64,000 nt of DNA from Aurantiacibacter rhizosphaerae (GTDB lineage Bacteria > Pseudomonadota > Alphaproteobacteria > Sphingomonadales > Sphingomonadaceae): the NCBI RefSeq assembly GCF_009807005.1, contig NZ_WUBR01000002.1, positions 744,001 to 808,000 on the forward strand, given 5' to 3'. Of this stretch, positions 1-8,761 are shown piece by piece. The notes under the pieces were generated by a model. The model had not been told where the DNA came from. It saw only the letters and a list, made by a program, of their open reading frames with translations, and made no database searches. Numbering within the stretch: the first letter of the stretch is position 1; the number at the start of each line of letters is the position of its first letter. A program made the translations under genes and the position numbers.

Positions 1-566
1 AAGCCGGCTGCCAGCAGATATGCGGCGGACGGGCCGAAGCTGGCAATGGCATAGCCTGTCAGCATCGTTGCCAGCGAGATGCCGATAGCCTGCCCGCCGA
101 ACATCATGCCACTGGCGCGGGCGCGCTCATCCTCCTTCATGATGTCGACCGCCAGCCCGTCAACCGCAACGTCCTGAAATGTGGTCGCCATGTTCACCAC
201 GAAGCCTGCAATGCCGAGCAGCAGGACATCCTCCACGCCGGGGCGCGCGACGGCGCAGATGGCCAGTAAGGCGATCATCACCAGCTGCGCGCTGATGATC
301 CACACGCGGCGGCGCCCCATCGGCAGGAAGGTGTAGCGATCCATGATGAAGCCGTTCACCAGCTTCAACGTCCACGGCAGCGCGGTCAGCCCCAGCACAT
401 ATCCGATATCGGCTGCATCGGCGCCGTTCGTGGCCATCCACGCCGGTATCGCAAACCAGAACAGCCCGATGGGCACGCCTTGCGCAACATAAAGGATGAA
501 CAGCGTGAACAGCCGCAAACGGCTGGACGTGGCCAGGATGAGATTTCCGTCAGGCTGCATATTCAC
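1..566 (-). CDS. MFS transporter, AmpG-like, C-terminus cut by window edge
   Basis: The first 188 or so residues of a major facilitator superfamily transporter read on the minus strand and run off the left edge, so the C-terminal half is missing. After a short polar N-terminus the protein is strongly hydrophobic, with a basic loop containing GRRRVW typical of the MFS loop 2-3. The segment QDVAVDGLAVDIM with DERARASG after it resembles the AmpG / acetyl-CoA transporter branch of the MFS, so muropeptide or related import is possible but unproven. I chose a GTG start at 566 because GGGGGG (574-579) lies 7 nt upstream; an ATG at 560 is the alternative. The downstream neighbour lies outside the window. 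Confidence 0.78.
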   Translation of the reverse strand, partial: MNMQPDGNLILATSSRLRLFTLFILYVAQGVPIGLFWFAIPAWMATNGADAADIGYVLGLTALPWTLKLVNGFIMDRYTFLPMGRRRVWIISAQLVMIALLAICAVARPGVEDVLLLGIAGFVVNMATTFQDVAVDGLAVDIMKEDERARASGMMFGGQAIGISLATMLTGYAIASFGPSAAYLLAAG

Positions 567-751
567 GATAAGACCCCCCGTCTTTTCGCGACCCGATGCG
601 GACCCTGTGCCCTAGTATGCGCACAGTTGCGGCAATGGCGCAACTGCCAGGCCAAAGCTCAGCTTTAAGCCGTATCTAGCAAGCCTTGCTTGCCCCGCCG
701 CGCCCTGCGACCCATCTGGTGAGCACGCGACGCAATTCAGGAGAACCGCCG

Positions 752-1618
752 ATGTCCGACGTCTACACCCCGCCGCCCGTCTGGAAGAATACCGAGAGCG
801 GAGGCAAATTCTCCAGCACCAACCGTCCCACTGCGGGCGCGCGTCACGAGAAGGAACTGCCGGTCGGCGATCATCCCTTCCAGCTGTATTCGCTCGGCAC
901 GCCAAACGGTGTGAAGGTCACGATCATGTTCGAGGAATTGCTGGAAGCAGGCTTTACCGGCGCCGAATATGATGCGTGGAAGATCAACATCATGGAAGGC
1001 GACCAGTTCGGATCGGGCTTTACCGAACTTAATCCCAATTCCAAGATTCCGGCTTTGCAGGACAGGTCTGGCGATACGCCGTTCCGCGTGTTCGAAGGCG
1101 GCGCGATCCTTATCCACCTGGCGGAGAAATTCGACTATCTGCTGCCCAAGACCAACCCGGCCCGCGCCGAAACGCTCAGCTGGCTCAGCTGGCAGATCGG
1201 CACCGCGCCATTCATCGGCGGCGGCTTTGGCCATTTCTATGAATATGCGCCGGAGAAATACGAATACCCCATCAATCGCTATGCGATGGAGACAAAGCGC
1301 ATCTTCGATGTGGCGAACAATCAGCTTGGCAAAACCGGCTATCTGGCAGGTGATGACATGACCATCGCCGACATCGCCTCCTACCCTTGGCTGGGCAATC
1401 TGTACCACGGTGCCTACAGCGGATCGGACAAGTTCCTGTCCCTGCATGAATATGAAAACGTGGGTCGCTGGGTGAAGGAGCTGGATGCAAGGCCGGGTGT
1501 GATCCGTGGACGCCTCGTCAATTCCAAAGCCATGGCAGAACGCCATTCCGCCGCCGATTTCGATGCCGTGGAAGATCGCAGCCTGTTCGATCCCGTGCGC
1601 AAGCGCGCCGACGCCTGA
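752..1618 (+). CDS. yghU: Glutathione-dependent disulfide-bond oxidoreductase, YghU type
   Basis: 288 residues, the same length as E. coli YghU, with near-identical motif order: THEK-like segment (RHEKELPVG), QLYSLGTPNG, NPNSKIPAL (the cis-proline glutathione-binding loop), GGGFGHFY and INRYAMETKR. YghU proteins are GST-fold enzymes that bind two glutathiones and reduce small disulfides and peroxides in the cytoplasm. The N-terminal thioredoxin-like domain spans about residues 45-130 and the helical GST C-domain about 135-265. The start is ATG 752, with AGGAG at 739-743 8 nt upstream; an upstream in-frame start at 686 has no such signal. The gene stands alone between a divergent MFS gene and tRNA-Gln. 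Confidence 0.93.
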   Translation: MSDVYTPPPVWKNTESGGKFSSTNRPTAGARHEKELPVGDHPFQLYSLGTPNGVKVTIMFEELLEAGFTGAEYDAWKINIMEGDQFGSGFTELNPNSKIPALQDRSGDTPFRVFEGGAILIHLAEKFDYLLPKTNPARAETLSWLSWQIGTAPFIGGGFGHFYEYAPEKYEYPINRYAMETKRIFDVANNQLGKTGYLAGDDMTIADIASYPWLGNLYHGAYSGSDKFLSLHEYENVGRWVKELDARPGVIRGRLVNSKAMAERHSAADFDAVEDRSLFDPVRKRADA

Positions 1619-1714
1619 TACGGGATCAGCGAAACTACCCAGGAAAGCGCGCCATAAAGCGTACCGGCGCGGGTTGCGTCCATCGCCCGCGCCGCTATAT
1701 GGGCACCCGGCTGC

Positions 1715-1789
1715 TGGGGTGTAGCCAAGTGGTAAGGCACCGGTTTTTGGTATCGGCATTCGCAGGTTCGATCCCTGCCACCCCAGCCA
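1715..1789 (+). tRNA. tRNA-Gln (anticodon TTG)
   Basis: A complete cloverleaf can be folded. Acceptor arms TGGGGTG (1715-1721) and CACCCCA (1779-1785) pair, followed by discriminator G1786 and an encoded CCA (1787-1789). The D arm is GCC...GGC. The anticodon stem CCGGT/ATCGG encloses the seven-base loop TTTTGGT, which places TTG at the anticodon. The T arm is GCAGG TTCGATC CCTGC. It reads CAA and, by wobble, CAG glutamine codons. Confidence 0.96.
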
Positions 1790-1918
1790 GTTTTCCCGAA
1801 TAGCCTGGCAGTCACACCAGCATGGACGGCGCGTGTCCTTCTTGCGCCGCCGTGTGCGATTAGCGGTTTGCATTCATGGTCAAGGCCCGCCACTCTTCCT
1901 GCATAAGGAGAGTTGACG

Positions 1919-2311
1919 ATGAGCATACCCACGGCGCGGCTGGCATTCTTCAAACTCAATGTGGCTGACATCAACAAGGCGCGCGCCTTCTGGGAGGCGG
2001 CCTTCGGTTTTTCCGTCATCCAGACCTATGACGAAGACAACTTCGTTGAACACATCATGGCAATGCCCGGTCAGGCCGAATCCGGCCCCAGCCTGATGCT
2101 GGTGCAAGGCCGCCCGGCGCACGATGTGGCGGTGGGGCCGGGGCATGGACCAGTGGGCCTGGTATGCGTCGATATCGCGGCAAGCTTTGCCCATGCGTTG
2201 GAGCAGGGGGCCACGGCGATGATGCAGCCAACCGATGTTGGCGGTGTTATGGTGGCGATGCTGAAATCACCGCAGGGGCACGAGATTGAACTGGTGCAGC
2301 CGCTCGGCTGA
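1919..2311 (+). CDS. VOC (glyoxalase/bleomycin-resistance fold) family protein
   Basis: 130 residues forming one vicinal-oxygen-chelate module pair. The N-terminal strand AFFKLNVADINKARAFW and the C-terminal SPQGHEIELVQP with its conserved glutamate are typical. VOC proteins bind a metal or small molecule; the substrate cannot be told from sequence. I chose ATG 1919 because AAGGAG (1905-1910) lies 8 nt upstream; a TTG at 1913 is too close to that site. The stop at 2311 is 2 nt from the stop of the convergent MFS gene. Confidence 0.85.
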   Translation: MSIPTARLAFFKLNVADINKARAFWEAAFGFSVIQTYDEDNFVEHIMAMPGQAESGPSLMLVQGRPAHDVAVGPGHGPVGLVCVDIAASFAHALEQGATAMMQPTDVGGVMVAMLKSPQGHEIELVQPLG

Positions 2312-2313
2312 GA

Positions 2314-3723
2314 TCACTCGGCAGGCACAGGCTCTGGCTCTGGCGCGCGCGAGTGGGCGCCGATCTTGCCGCCGTTGGCCACGCCCAGCAGGAAGACCAG
2401 CACCGCCACCGCCAGCGCGGGCAAGGCGATCAGGCCCATCACCGTCTCCAGGCCCAGCGCCATCTCCAGTGCCTTCGATCCCGCCCATGCCGGAATGATG
2501 ATGCCCGCAATCCGGCCCCAGCCCCCGGCCCAGCCGATCCCGGAAGACCGGATTTCGGGCGGATAGCCCAGCGTTGCCAGCGTGTTGATCCCGGTCTGCC
2601 CGCCGATCTGCGTATATTGCCAGGCAATCATCGCGATCAGGAATGCCCCTGTACCGAATGGCAGAATACCCATCGCATAAAGCGCAGCGGCATCGATCAA
2701 GAAGAATGCTGTAATCAGCCAATAGGGGTTCAGCCTGTCCAGCAGGAAGCCCATTGTCAGCGTGCCCGCCGCGCCGCCTGCGAAGGAAATCATGGCGAGA
2801 ATGGCAAATTCCTGGATCGGGATGCCTCCCATCTCCTGGAAGAAGGTGGGCAGCCAATTGGCCAGCATGGCGATATTGCCCAGCGCCAGAAAACACGCGC
2901 ACCACAGGATCAGGGTCTGCAACAGATATGGCGGGCGCAGCAGGGTGAGCGGCCCGGCCTTGGCCTCCCCCGCCAATCGCGGCTTGATATCGCCAAGGTA
3001 AAAAGCCTCTCCGCCATAGATGGGCTGGCTGGCGTCCAGCTTGCGGATCGTGGTGGCGATCTTCGGATCTTTCGGATTGCGGGAGACGCGAAAGGCCAGG
3101 CTTTCGGGCACCAGCCACAACAATGGCACGGCGATAAAGCCCAGCACGCCGCCAACCCAGAAGCCGATCTGCCAGCCATACAGATCCAGCAACCACGCCG
3201 CCACCACGCCGCTGGCGGCAGAGCCGGTGGAAAAGAAGATAAGCGCTAGCGCCATGAAGAACGCCCGCTTGCGCTTTGGCGTCATTTCGGAAAGCAGCGA
3301 CAGGCCGATGGGCAGCATGGCGGAAAAGAAGATGCCGGAAATACCTCGCAGCACGGCCATCTGCGTAACGGTTTGCGCAAACGCGCCCGCGATGGACAGC
3401 GCGCCAAAGCCAAAGGCGCACAGCGCCAGCACGGGCCGCCTGCCAATGCGATCGGCCAAGGGCGGCATGGTGAAGGCACCCACGGCCATGCCCACATAGG
3501 TCCAGAAAATCACGTCCCGCATCTCTGCAGGTTCGGCATTCAACCCTTCCGCAATCGCGGGCAGGATCTTGCCAAAGAAATACATGTCGAACCCGTCGAT
3601 GAACAACACCGATGCGCAAACGAACAGCAGCAGTATCTCACGCCGCCCGATGGGGCGCGCGTCAATGAATTCAGCGACATCGAAACGCGTCTGATCCTGC
3701 GCTGGCTGGCTCGGCTGGGCCAT
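2314..3723 (-). CDS. MFS transporter, aromatic acid:H+ symporter (AAHS) type
   Basis: 469 residues with about 12 hydrophobic segments. The first membrane helix contains DGFD (VLFIDGFDMYF), a charged motif characteristic of the AAHS family (PcaK, BenK, MhpT). The loop after helix 2 has ADRIGRRP, the MFS A-motif. The family imports protonated aromatic carboxylates or similar organic acids across the inner membrane. No aromatic catabolic genes are adjacent, so the substrate is open. The C-terminus is hydrophilic (SRAPEPEPVPAE). The gene is monocistronic, convergent with the VOC gene, and its start ATG 3723 is 44 nt from the end of the retropepsin gene. Confidence 0.9.
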   Translation of the reverse strand: MAQPSQPAQDQTRFDVAEFIDARPIGRREILLLFVCASVLFIDGFDMYFFGKILPAIAEGLNAEPAEMRDVIFWTYVGMAVGAFTMPPLADRIGRRPVLALCAFGFGALSIAGAFAQTVTQMAVLRGISGIFFSAMLPIGLSLLSEMTPKRKRAFFMALALIFFSTGSAASGVVAAWLLDLYGWQIGFWVGGVLGFIAVPLLWLVPESLAFRVSRNPKDPKIATTIRKLDASQPIYGGEAFYLGDIKPRLAGEAKAGPLTLLRPPYLLQTLILWCACFLALGNIAMLANWLPTFFQEMGGIPIQEFAILAMISFAGGAAGTLTMGFLLDRLNPYWLITAFFLIDAAALYAMGILPFGTGAFLIAMIAWQYTQIGGQTGINTLATLGYPPEIRSSGIGWAGGWGRIAGIIIPAWAGSKALEMALGLETVMGLIALPALAVAVLVFLLGVANGGKIGAHSRAPEPEPVPAE

Positions 3724-3767
3724 GGTCTCTCCCTTGCGGCGAAGACTGGCCTACGCGGGCGGGCGCG

Positions 3768-4445
3768 TCAATTAACGCTTTGGTTCAGCGGTTCTTGCGG
3801 GTTGTTCGGCACAAGGATCAATTCGCCCTGCTCTATGCGCACGCTGGCCAGCCGGGACAGCAGGTTCATGCCGATCACATTGGTTTCGCCCAGCCCCGGC
3901 GCGATGATCGCATCCAGCCCGCTGGCAGCGACATTGCCAAAGCGCATGCTGTCGATATTGGTCATATGCGCGGCCACCGCGCCATTGGCGGTTTGCAGGC
4001 GGATGGGCAGGCCGCCATCGCGCGCTTCCAGTCCGGCGGCATCGGCAGTTTCCTGCGATACGGCAGTCAGCGTTGCCCCGGTATCGACAAGGAAGGGAAA
4101 GCGTTTTCCATTCACCTCCGCTTCCAGCCAGTAATGCCCATCGCGCGACATGGGTATGCGCGTTTCCCCGCCCACAACCACCTGTTCCGGCAGGCCGATC
4201 TCCGGCACGGCCATGGAAAATCTGGGATCGAGGCGGGAGAGTTGCAGCACCACCAGCAGCAGCACACCCATCAGCACCAGCGTGCTGCAATATCGCAGCA
4301 GCTTGCCCAGCACAGGCACGCGCTTCAGCAGGATGGAGCCGACAACGCCCGCTGCCATGGCCGCCACAGCCACCATCAACAGGCCCGACTGGGGTATCTC
4401 GCGAATGGTGAGCGCGAGTTGATCGAAGATGGCCGCAAAGTCCAT
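3768..4445 (-). CDS. Retropepsin-like membrane-anchored aspartic protease
   Basis: 225 residues. The N-terminus has two hydrophobic segments (about residues 17-35 and 50-70), then a soluble domain with LVDTGATLTAVS, the Asp-Thr-Gly catalytic motif of clan AA proteases, and a second conserved stretch DAIIAPGLGETNVIGMNLL corresponding to the flap/ILGM region. This architecture matches the bacterial TIGR02281 group of retroviral-like aspartyl proteases, in which a single DTG unit probably dimerises. Targets are unknown. I chose ATG 4445 (MDFAAIF); an ORF extension upstream to 4568 adds an unlikely Cys/Arg-rich segment. It lies downstream of egtBD on the same strand with a 44-nt gap. Confidence 0.85.
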   Translation of the reverse strand: MDFAAIFDQLALTIREIPQSGLLMVAVAAMAAGVVGSILLKRVPVLGKLLRYCSTLVLMGVLLLVVLQLSRLDPRFSMAVPEIGLPEQVVVGGETRIPMSRDGHYWLEAEVNGKRFPFLVDTGATLTAVSQETADAAGLEARDGGLPIRLQTANGAVAAHMTNIDSMRFGNVAASGLDAIIAPGLGETNVIGMNLLSRLASVRIEQGELILVPNNPQEPLNQSVN

Positions 4446-4489
4446 GTGGGCTATATAGGCGAAGTTACATGAATATGCGAAGACGCAAC

Positions 4490-5476
4490 TTACGGCGCAG
4501 CGCGCGCGATGGTTGCCTCGGCCAGGATAACGGAGAAGCGCCCCTGCGCATCGGTCCAGCGGGCGCACGGCGTCCAGTGCCCGGCCAGCAGCAGGGTGTT
4601 GGAACTGCGCACGTCGAACTTGTGGCTGTTTTCCGTGTGGATCGTTTCACCGGCCTGCATGGCAAAGGGCCTGTCCGCCACGCTGAATTCCATATCCGCA
4701 TCGGCCACGGCATGCATTTCAATGCGCGCGAAGGTATCGTTCCAGCGCGCCTCGTGATGGAATTGCTCCACCGGGATGGTGCCGTCCAGCTCCCTATTGA
4801 TGCGGCGCAGAAGATTCAGGTTGAACTGCGCCGTCACACCCGCCGCATCGTCATAGGCAGCTTCCAGCACCTCTGTATCCTTGATCAGGTCCATCCCGAT
4901 CAGCAGCTTTGCATTATCGCCCAGCGTTTCGCGCATGGAGCGCAGCAGGTCGACAGATGTGCGCGGCACCATGTTGCCGATGGTGGAGCCGGGAAAGAAG
5001 CCAAGCTTGGGCTTGGATTTCACCGCATCGGGCAATTCGACGCGCTTCATGAAGTCAGCCTCCACCGGGTAGACCGGCAGGCCGGGAAATTTGGCCGAAA
5101 GCTCCGCCGCGGCGGCGCGCAGGAAATCGCCCGCGATATCCAGCGGCACATAGGCACCGGGTTCGATCGCATTCAGCAATAGCGGCGTCTTGACGGAGGA
5201 GCCTGAGCCGAACTCCACCACCGCGCGCCCCTTGCCGATCTGCTCGGCAAATTCAGCGCCGCGGCTGCTAAGGATTTCGGTCTCGCAGCGGGTCGGGTAA
5301 TATTCCTCCACCTGGGTGATATCTTCGAATAATTGCGAGCCGGCATCATCATAAAGCCAGCGTGCGGGAAGCGCCTTTTGCGATTGCGAAAGTCCTGCCA
5401 ACACATCCTCGCGGAAGGCGATATCCACCCCGCTCTCGTCAAGGTTGACGAGCTGTATCCCCTCGTTTTGTGACAT
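4490..5476 (-). CDS. egtD: L-histidine N(alpha)-methyltransferase EgtD (ergothioneine synthesis)
   Basis: 328 residues, the usual size for EgtD, which transfers three methyl groups from S-adenosylmethionine to histidine giving hercynine. Recognisable landmarks are YDDAGSQLFEDIT with EYYPTR (histidine-binding region, about residues 36-57), VEFGSGSSVKT (SAM-binding glycine loop), FFPGSTIGN and NSHKF near the end. The ATG at 5476 shares one base with the egtB stop (TGATG), so translation is probably coupled to egtB. The long in-frame extension to 5695 overlaps egtB and is rejected. No egtC or egtE is visible in the window. Confidence 0.93.
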   Translation of the reverse strand: MSQNEGIQLVNLDESGVDIAFREDVLAGLSQSQKALPARWLYDDAGSQLFEDITQVEEYYPTRCETEILSSRGAEFAEQIGKGRAVVEFGSGSSVKTPLLLNAIEPGAYVPLDIAGDFLRAAAAELSAKFPGLPVYPVEADFMKRVELPDAVKSKPKLGFFPGSTIGNMVPRTSVDLLRSMRETLGDNAKLLIGMDLIKDTEVLEAAYDDAAGVTAQFNLNLLRRINRELDGTIPVEQFHHEARWNDTFARIEMHAVADADMEFSVADRPFAMQAGETIHTENSHKFDVRSSNTLLLAGHWTPCARWTDAQGRFSVILAEATIARAAP

Positions 5477-6738
5477 CAAACGTCCTTTGCCAGCCTCAGG
5501 CCGGTGAATTGCCAGCGCTGCTGCGGATAGAAAAAGTTGCGATAGCTGGCGCGCGAATGGCCGCGCACCGTGGCGCAGCTGGCGCCTTTCAGCACCCACT
5601 GCCCCGCCATGAACTTGCCATTGTATTCGCCCACTGCACCCGGCGCAGGCTGAAACCGCGGGTATGGCAGATAGGCGGATCGGGTGAATTGCCACACGTC
5701 GCCAAACAGCTCTGCCGTGCCCACGGGCGCAGGGGGTGCAGCCTGATCCAGCTGGTTACCGGCGCTCGCATCGAAACGCTGCTGGCTTTCGGCCTTGTCC
5801 TGACCGCGCGCCACGGCTTCCCACTCGAATTCAGACGGCAGGCGGCATCCGGCCCAGGTGGCGAAGGCATCTGCCTCGTAATAGGAGATGTGAGCAACAG
5901 GCGCATCGGGATCACGCTTCTGCCAGCCGGTGTGGGTAAAATGCTCGTCATCGCGCCAGTACAGCGGCGCGGAAATGTTGCGGCGGTCCAGCCAGGCCCA
6001 TGCGTCTGACAGCCACAGGCGATGGTCCTTATAGCCGCCATCAGCGATGAACTGCGCCCATTCGCCATTGGTCACCAGCCGCCGCGAAAGCGCGAAGGGC
6101 TCCATCAGTACGCGGTGCACCGGCCCTTCGTTATCGAAAGAAAAGCCATCCGACTGGTGGCCCACGCGCGCGATGCCGCCGGGATGTTCTATCCAGCCGT
6201 CCTGCTGCGCTGCTACGGCTTTCGTCGGCGTCTCCCACATGGCCGGGCCAAGCGGGTTTTTCGACAGGGCATGTTTGATATCGGTCAGCAGCAATTCGAT
6301 GTGCTGCTGTTCATGCGCAACGCCCAGCGCGATCAGATCGGCAAGATCGCCGTCCTCCAGCAAGGGCTCCATCGCGGCGTTCACATGGGCGCGCCATTCC
6401 AGCACCTCTGCCAGCGTGGGCCGCGTGATCAGGCCGCGCTGCCCGCGCGAAATGCGCTCTCCCTCCGTTTCGTAATAGGAATTGAACAGGAAGGGGAATT
6501 TCTCGTGAAACAGGCGATAATCGGGCAGGTGATCGCGCAGCAGGAATGTTTCCCAGAACCAGGTAGTGTGCGCCGCGTGCCACTTTGCAGGCGATGCATC
6601 CTCCATCGACTGGATGGTCGCGTCAGCCTCGCTCAACGGCTGAAGCAGGGCTTCGGTCAGGTGGCGCGTGGCCTTGAAACGTTCGGCTAGAGATGGCGTG
6701 GAATGCGCTTCATCCTGGCGGGTACTTGCTTGGGGCAA
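5476..6738 (-). CDS. egtB: Ergothioneine biosynthesis sulfoxide synthase EgtB
   Basis: 420 residues with the two EgtB domains: an N-terminal DinB-like helical domain and a C-terminal formylglycine-generating-enzyme-like fold. Probable iron ligands are H57 in WHAAHTTWF and H142/H146 in AHEQQHIE. EgtB uses non-haem iron and oxygen to join hercynine to a sulfur donor (gamma-glutamylcysteine or cysteine, depending on type). The donor type cannot be assigned by eye. Translation appears to start at TTG 6738, with GGGAG about 7 nt upstream. It is followed by egtD with a one-base overlap. The diguanylate cyclase gene lies 104 nt upstream on the same strand. Confidence 0.93.
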   Translation of the reverse strand: MPQASTRQDEAHSTPSLAERFKATRHLTEALLQPLSEADATIQSMEDASPAKWHAAHTTWFWETFLLRDHLPDYRLFHEKFPFLFNSYYETEGERISRGQRGLITRPTLAEVLEWRAHVNAAMEPLLEDGDLADLIALGVAHEQQHIELLLTDIKHALSKNPLGPAMWETPTKAVAAQQDGWIEHPGGIARVGHQSDGFSFDNEGPVHRVLMEPFALSRRLVTNGEWAQFIADGGYKDHRLWLSDAWAWLDRRNISAPLYWRDDEHFTHTGWQKRDPDAPVAHISYYEADAFATWAGCRLPSEFEWEAVARGQDKAESQQRFDASAGNQLDQAAPPAPVGTAELFGDVWQFTRSAYLPYPRFQPAPGAVGEYNGKFMAGQWVLKGASCATVRGHSRASYRNFFYPQQRWQFTGLRLAKDV

Positions 6739-6842
6739 AGGCCCTCTCCCGTCGTCAATTGTCCTGCATGCTACGCTTGAATGAACGATAGGGTTTCCGA
6801 ATTAAAGGCTTAAAGTTTCTGCAAATGTTAAGTTTGCACGCA

Positions 6843-8651
6843 TCAGGCGGCGCGTTTCACCTGATTTCGGCCATTGTCCTTCGCTGCATAAAGCGCGGCA
6901 TCCGCGCGGGCCATCAGGCTTTGCCCGGTGTCGCCGGAACGGAAATGCGCCAGGCCCACGCTGATCGTAACCTTGGGCAGGGACGAAGCGGACGTGCCTT
7001 CCTCCACGCATTCACGAAGGCGTTCTGCCAATTGGCGCGCAACCTTGCTTTGTGCGCCCGGCACCAGCCACACGAACTCCTCCCCGCCGATCCTGCCCAC
7101 GATATCGCCCTGCCGCACCTGCTTGCGCGCGAGGTCTGCCATTTCCTGCAGCACGGCATCGCCCACCTGGTGACCATATCCATCGTTCACCGCCTTGAAG
7201 TGATCCACATCGAACAGGATCACGCTGAGTGGAGTGCCGCCATCTTCTGCCATCACGATCATGGATTCCAGCCGATCGAAGGTGCAGCGGCGATTTGGCA
7301 GCTGCGTCAGCGGATCGGTGTTGGCCAGTTTCTGCGCTTCGGAGGCCAATTGCATCGCCCGCCCCCGCGCCAGTTCCAGCGCCTCTTCCCGGCGGACCTG
7401 CTCCGTCACGTCCAGCGCCACGCCCAGCACGGCAAAGCGCTGGCCCTCGTCATCGAATTCATTGCGAATGGCGATACGGAGGATACGCTCCAGCTGGTTG
7501 ATCGGCTTGATCCGATAGGTGAAGCTATAGGGTTCGGTGTTGCGGCGATTGGCGGCGATCTGGCGGAACAGTTCCTCCCCCCCATCAGGCAGGCGGTTGG
7601 TCACATCGCCGGGGTCCGGCGCCAGCGAGCGGGAGAGACCGTTCATCTCCAGCATATTGGGGGACCAGTCCTGCTCTCCTGTTCGCAGATTGAGATACCA
7701 CCGGCCCATGTTGGCGGTATCCTCTGCCAGGGTGAACATGATCAGGCTGTTGTGCATCTCCTCGTTGCGCTTCACCAATTCGCGCTGCAATTCGCGTCGT
7801 TTCAGCAACATTGCGGCAATCGGCAGCACTGTGGCCAGCATGGCCAGCAGCCAGCTTTGCAGGATAAGCGTGCCTTCTGCCGCGGAAGCCTGAATGGATG
7901 GCGTGGGCGTTTCTTGCAGGATGCTGATGATCGTGGCGATGGCCACATACATCAGCACCACCAGTAGGCTGGCGATCTGGCCGTAGCGCACCGTTGCCAG
8001 CACGATCAGCGCGAACATCAGCGGCATCAGCACGATCTCGCTTACCTGCAGGGCGACGATCGTAAATATGGCGGTGCCCAGCATGAACGGGCGGATCTTG
8101 CGCGCGAATGCGAGGAATTGCACCAGCCCCCGCTTGCCCAGGTTCATCCTTATAACCAGCATGATCGGAACAAGTGTCTGGATCGCCAGCACATTGGCGA
8201 AGAACCACCACATGAATTCATCAAGCGACTGCACCGGGCGAAACGGGATCGCCACCACTGCGCCTGCCAACGATCCAAGCAACGCCGCGGCAAACAATCC
8301 TGCCACCTGCCCGAACCTGCGCGGAATTTCGTGCCGTCCGCCAAGCGCCATGTAGCCAAGCTGCGCGGCAATCACGGATTGCAACAGGGTGGCGAAGGAG
8401 TAGACCACAGCCTGCTGAACGGAGCCGCTTATCCACCATACCGTGACGGCCTGTATCGGATACATCACCGCCGCCAGCAACGGCCACCGATTGACAGGAA
8501 CGGAATGAAAGGCCGCAACCGCCACGCCGGACGGCAACCAAATGAGCAGCGCCGCGCCCAGCCCATCGCGCAAGGCAACGCAGGCCAGTGCCAGAGCCGA
8601 CCACAGCACGCCTGCAAACAGTGGCTCTCTAACGTCGCGCCAGACGCGCAC
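6843..8651 (-). CDS. Membrane diguanylate cyclase, MASE1-PAS-GGDEF
   Basis: 602 residues. About the first 290 are hydrophobic with some eight membrane segments, as in the MASE1 sensor domain (LPSGVAVAA near residue 40). A PAS-like domain follows (about 310-420, MGRWYLNLRTGEQDWS). The GGDEF domain covers about 435-600, with TDPLTQLPNRR, FDVDHFK and an intact GGEEF active site at 522-526. An inhibitory RxxD site (RQGD, 513-516) sits exactly five residues before it. The enzyme should make cyclic di-GMP from two GTP under product inhibition. The only usable start is GTG 8651; no other ATG/GTG/TTG precedes the in-frame stop. Its ribosome-binding site is inside a hairpin (8649-8691). Confidence 0.92.
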   Translation of the reverse strand: MRVWRDVREPLFAGVLWSALALACVALRDGLGAALLIWLPSGVAVAAFHSVPVNRWPLLAAVMYPIQAVTVWWISGSVQQAVVYSFATLLQSVIAAQLGYMALGGRHEIPRRFGQVAGLFAAALLGSLAGAVVAIPFRPVQSLDEFMWWFFANVLAIQTLVPIMLVIRMNLGKRGLVQFLAFARKIRPFMLGTAIFTIVALQVSEIVLMPLMFALIVLATVRYGQIASLLVVLMYVAIATIISILQETPTPSIQASAAEGTLILQSWLLAMLATVLPIAAMLLKRRELQRELVKRNEEMHNSLIMFTLAEDTANMGRWYLNLRTGEQDWSPNMLEMNGLSRSLAPDPGDVTNRLPDGGEELFRQIAANRRNTEPYSFTYRIKPINQLERILRIAIRNEFDDEGQRFAVLGVALDVTEQVRREEALELARGRAMQLASEAQKLANTDPLTQLPNRRCTFDRLESMIVMAEDGGTPLSVILFDVDHFKAVNDGYGHQVGDAVLQEMADLARKQVRQGDIVGRIGGEEFVWLVPGAQSKVARQLAERLRECVEEGTSASSLPKVTISVGLAHFRSGDTGQSLMARADAALYAAKDNGRNQVKRAA

Positions 8652-8691
8652 GGTTACTCCCCTTGAATTCCTTTCAAGAGAAGTAACCGTG
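8649..8691 (-). promoter_or_regulatory. Leader hairpin hiding the RBS and GTG start of the diguanylate cyclase
   Basis: Perfect 10-nt arms at 8649-8658 and 8682-8691 (CACGGTTACT/AGTAACCGTG) enclose a second perfect 6-nt stem, 8662-8667 with 8673-8678, closed by a 5-nt loop. In the mRNA the Shine-Dalgarno AAGGGGAG (8664-8657) lies across the inner stem and internal loop, and the GTG start (8651-8649) is the last triplet of the outer stem. Both would be base-paired when folded. The pairing is seen directly; a regulatory role is inference, and a protein-binding palindrome is the alternative. Confidence 0.6.
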
Positions 8692-8761
8692 ATTGATTAG
8701 GCGTCTGGTGAAGCGAACCTAGGCATTCCGACTTAGGTCGAACCGCCCGAATATTTGCCTA

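Noticed and set aside
2267-3619. 450-codon frame overlapping the AAHS transporter on the same strand
   Set aside because: Its product is Arg/Gly/His-rich with no domain, whereas the overlapping frame encodes a textbook MFS protein.
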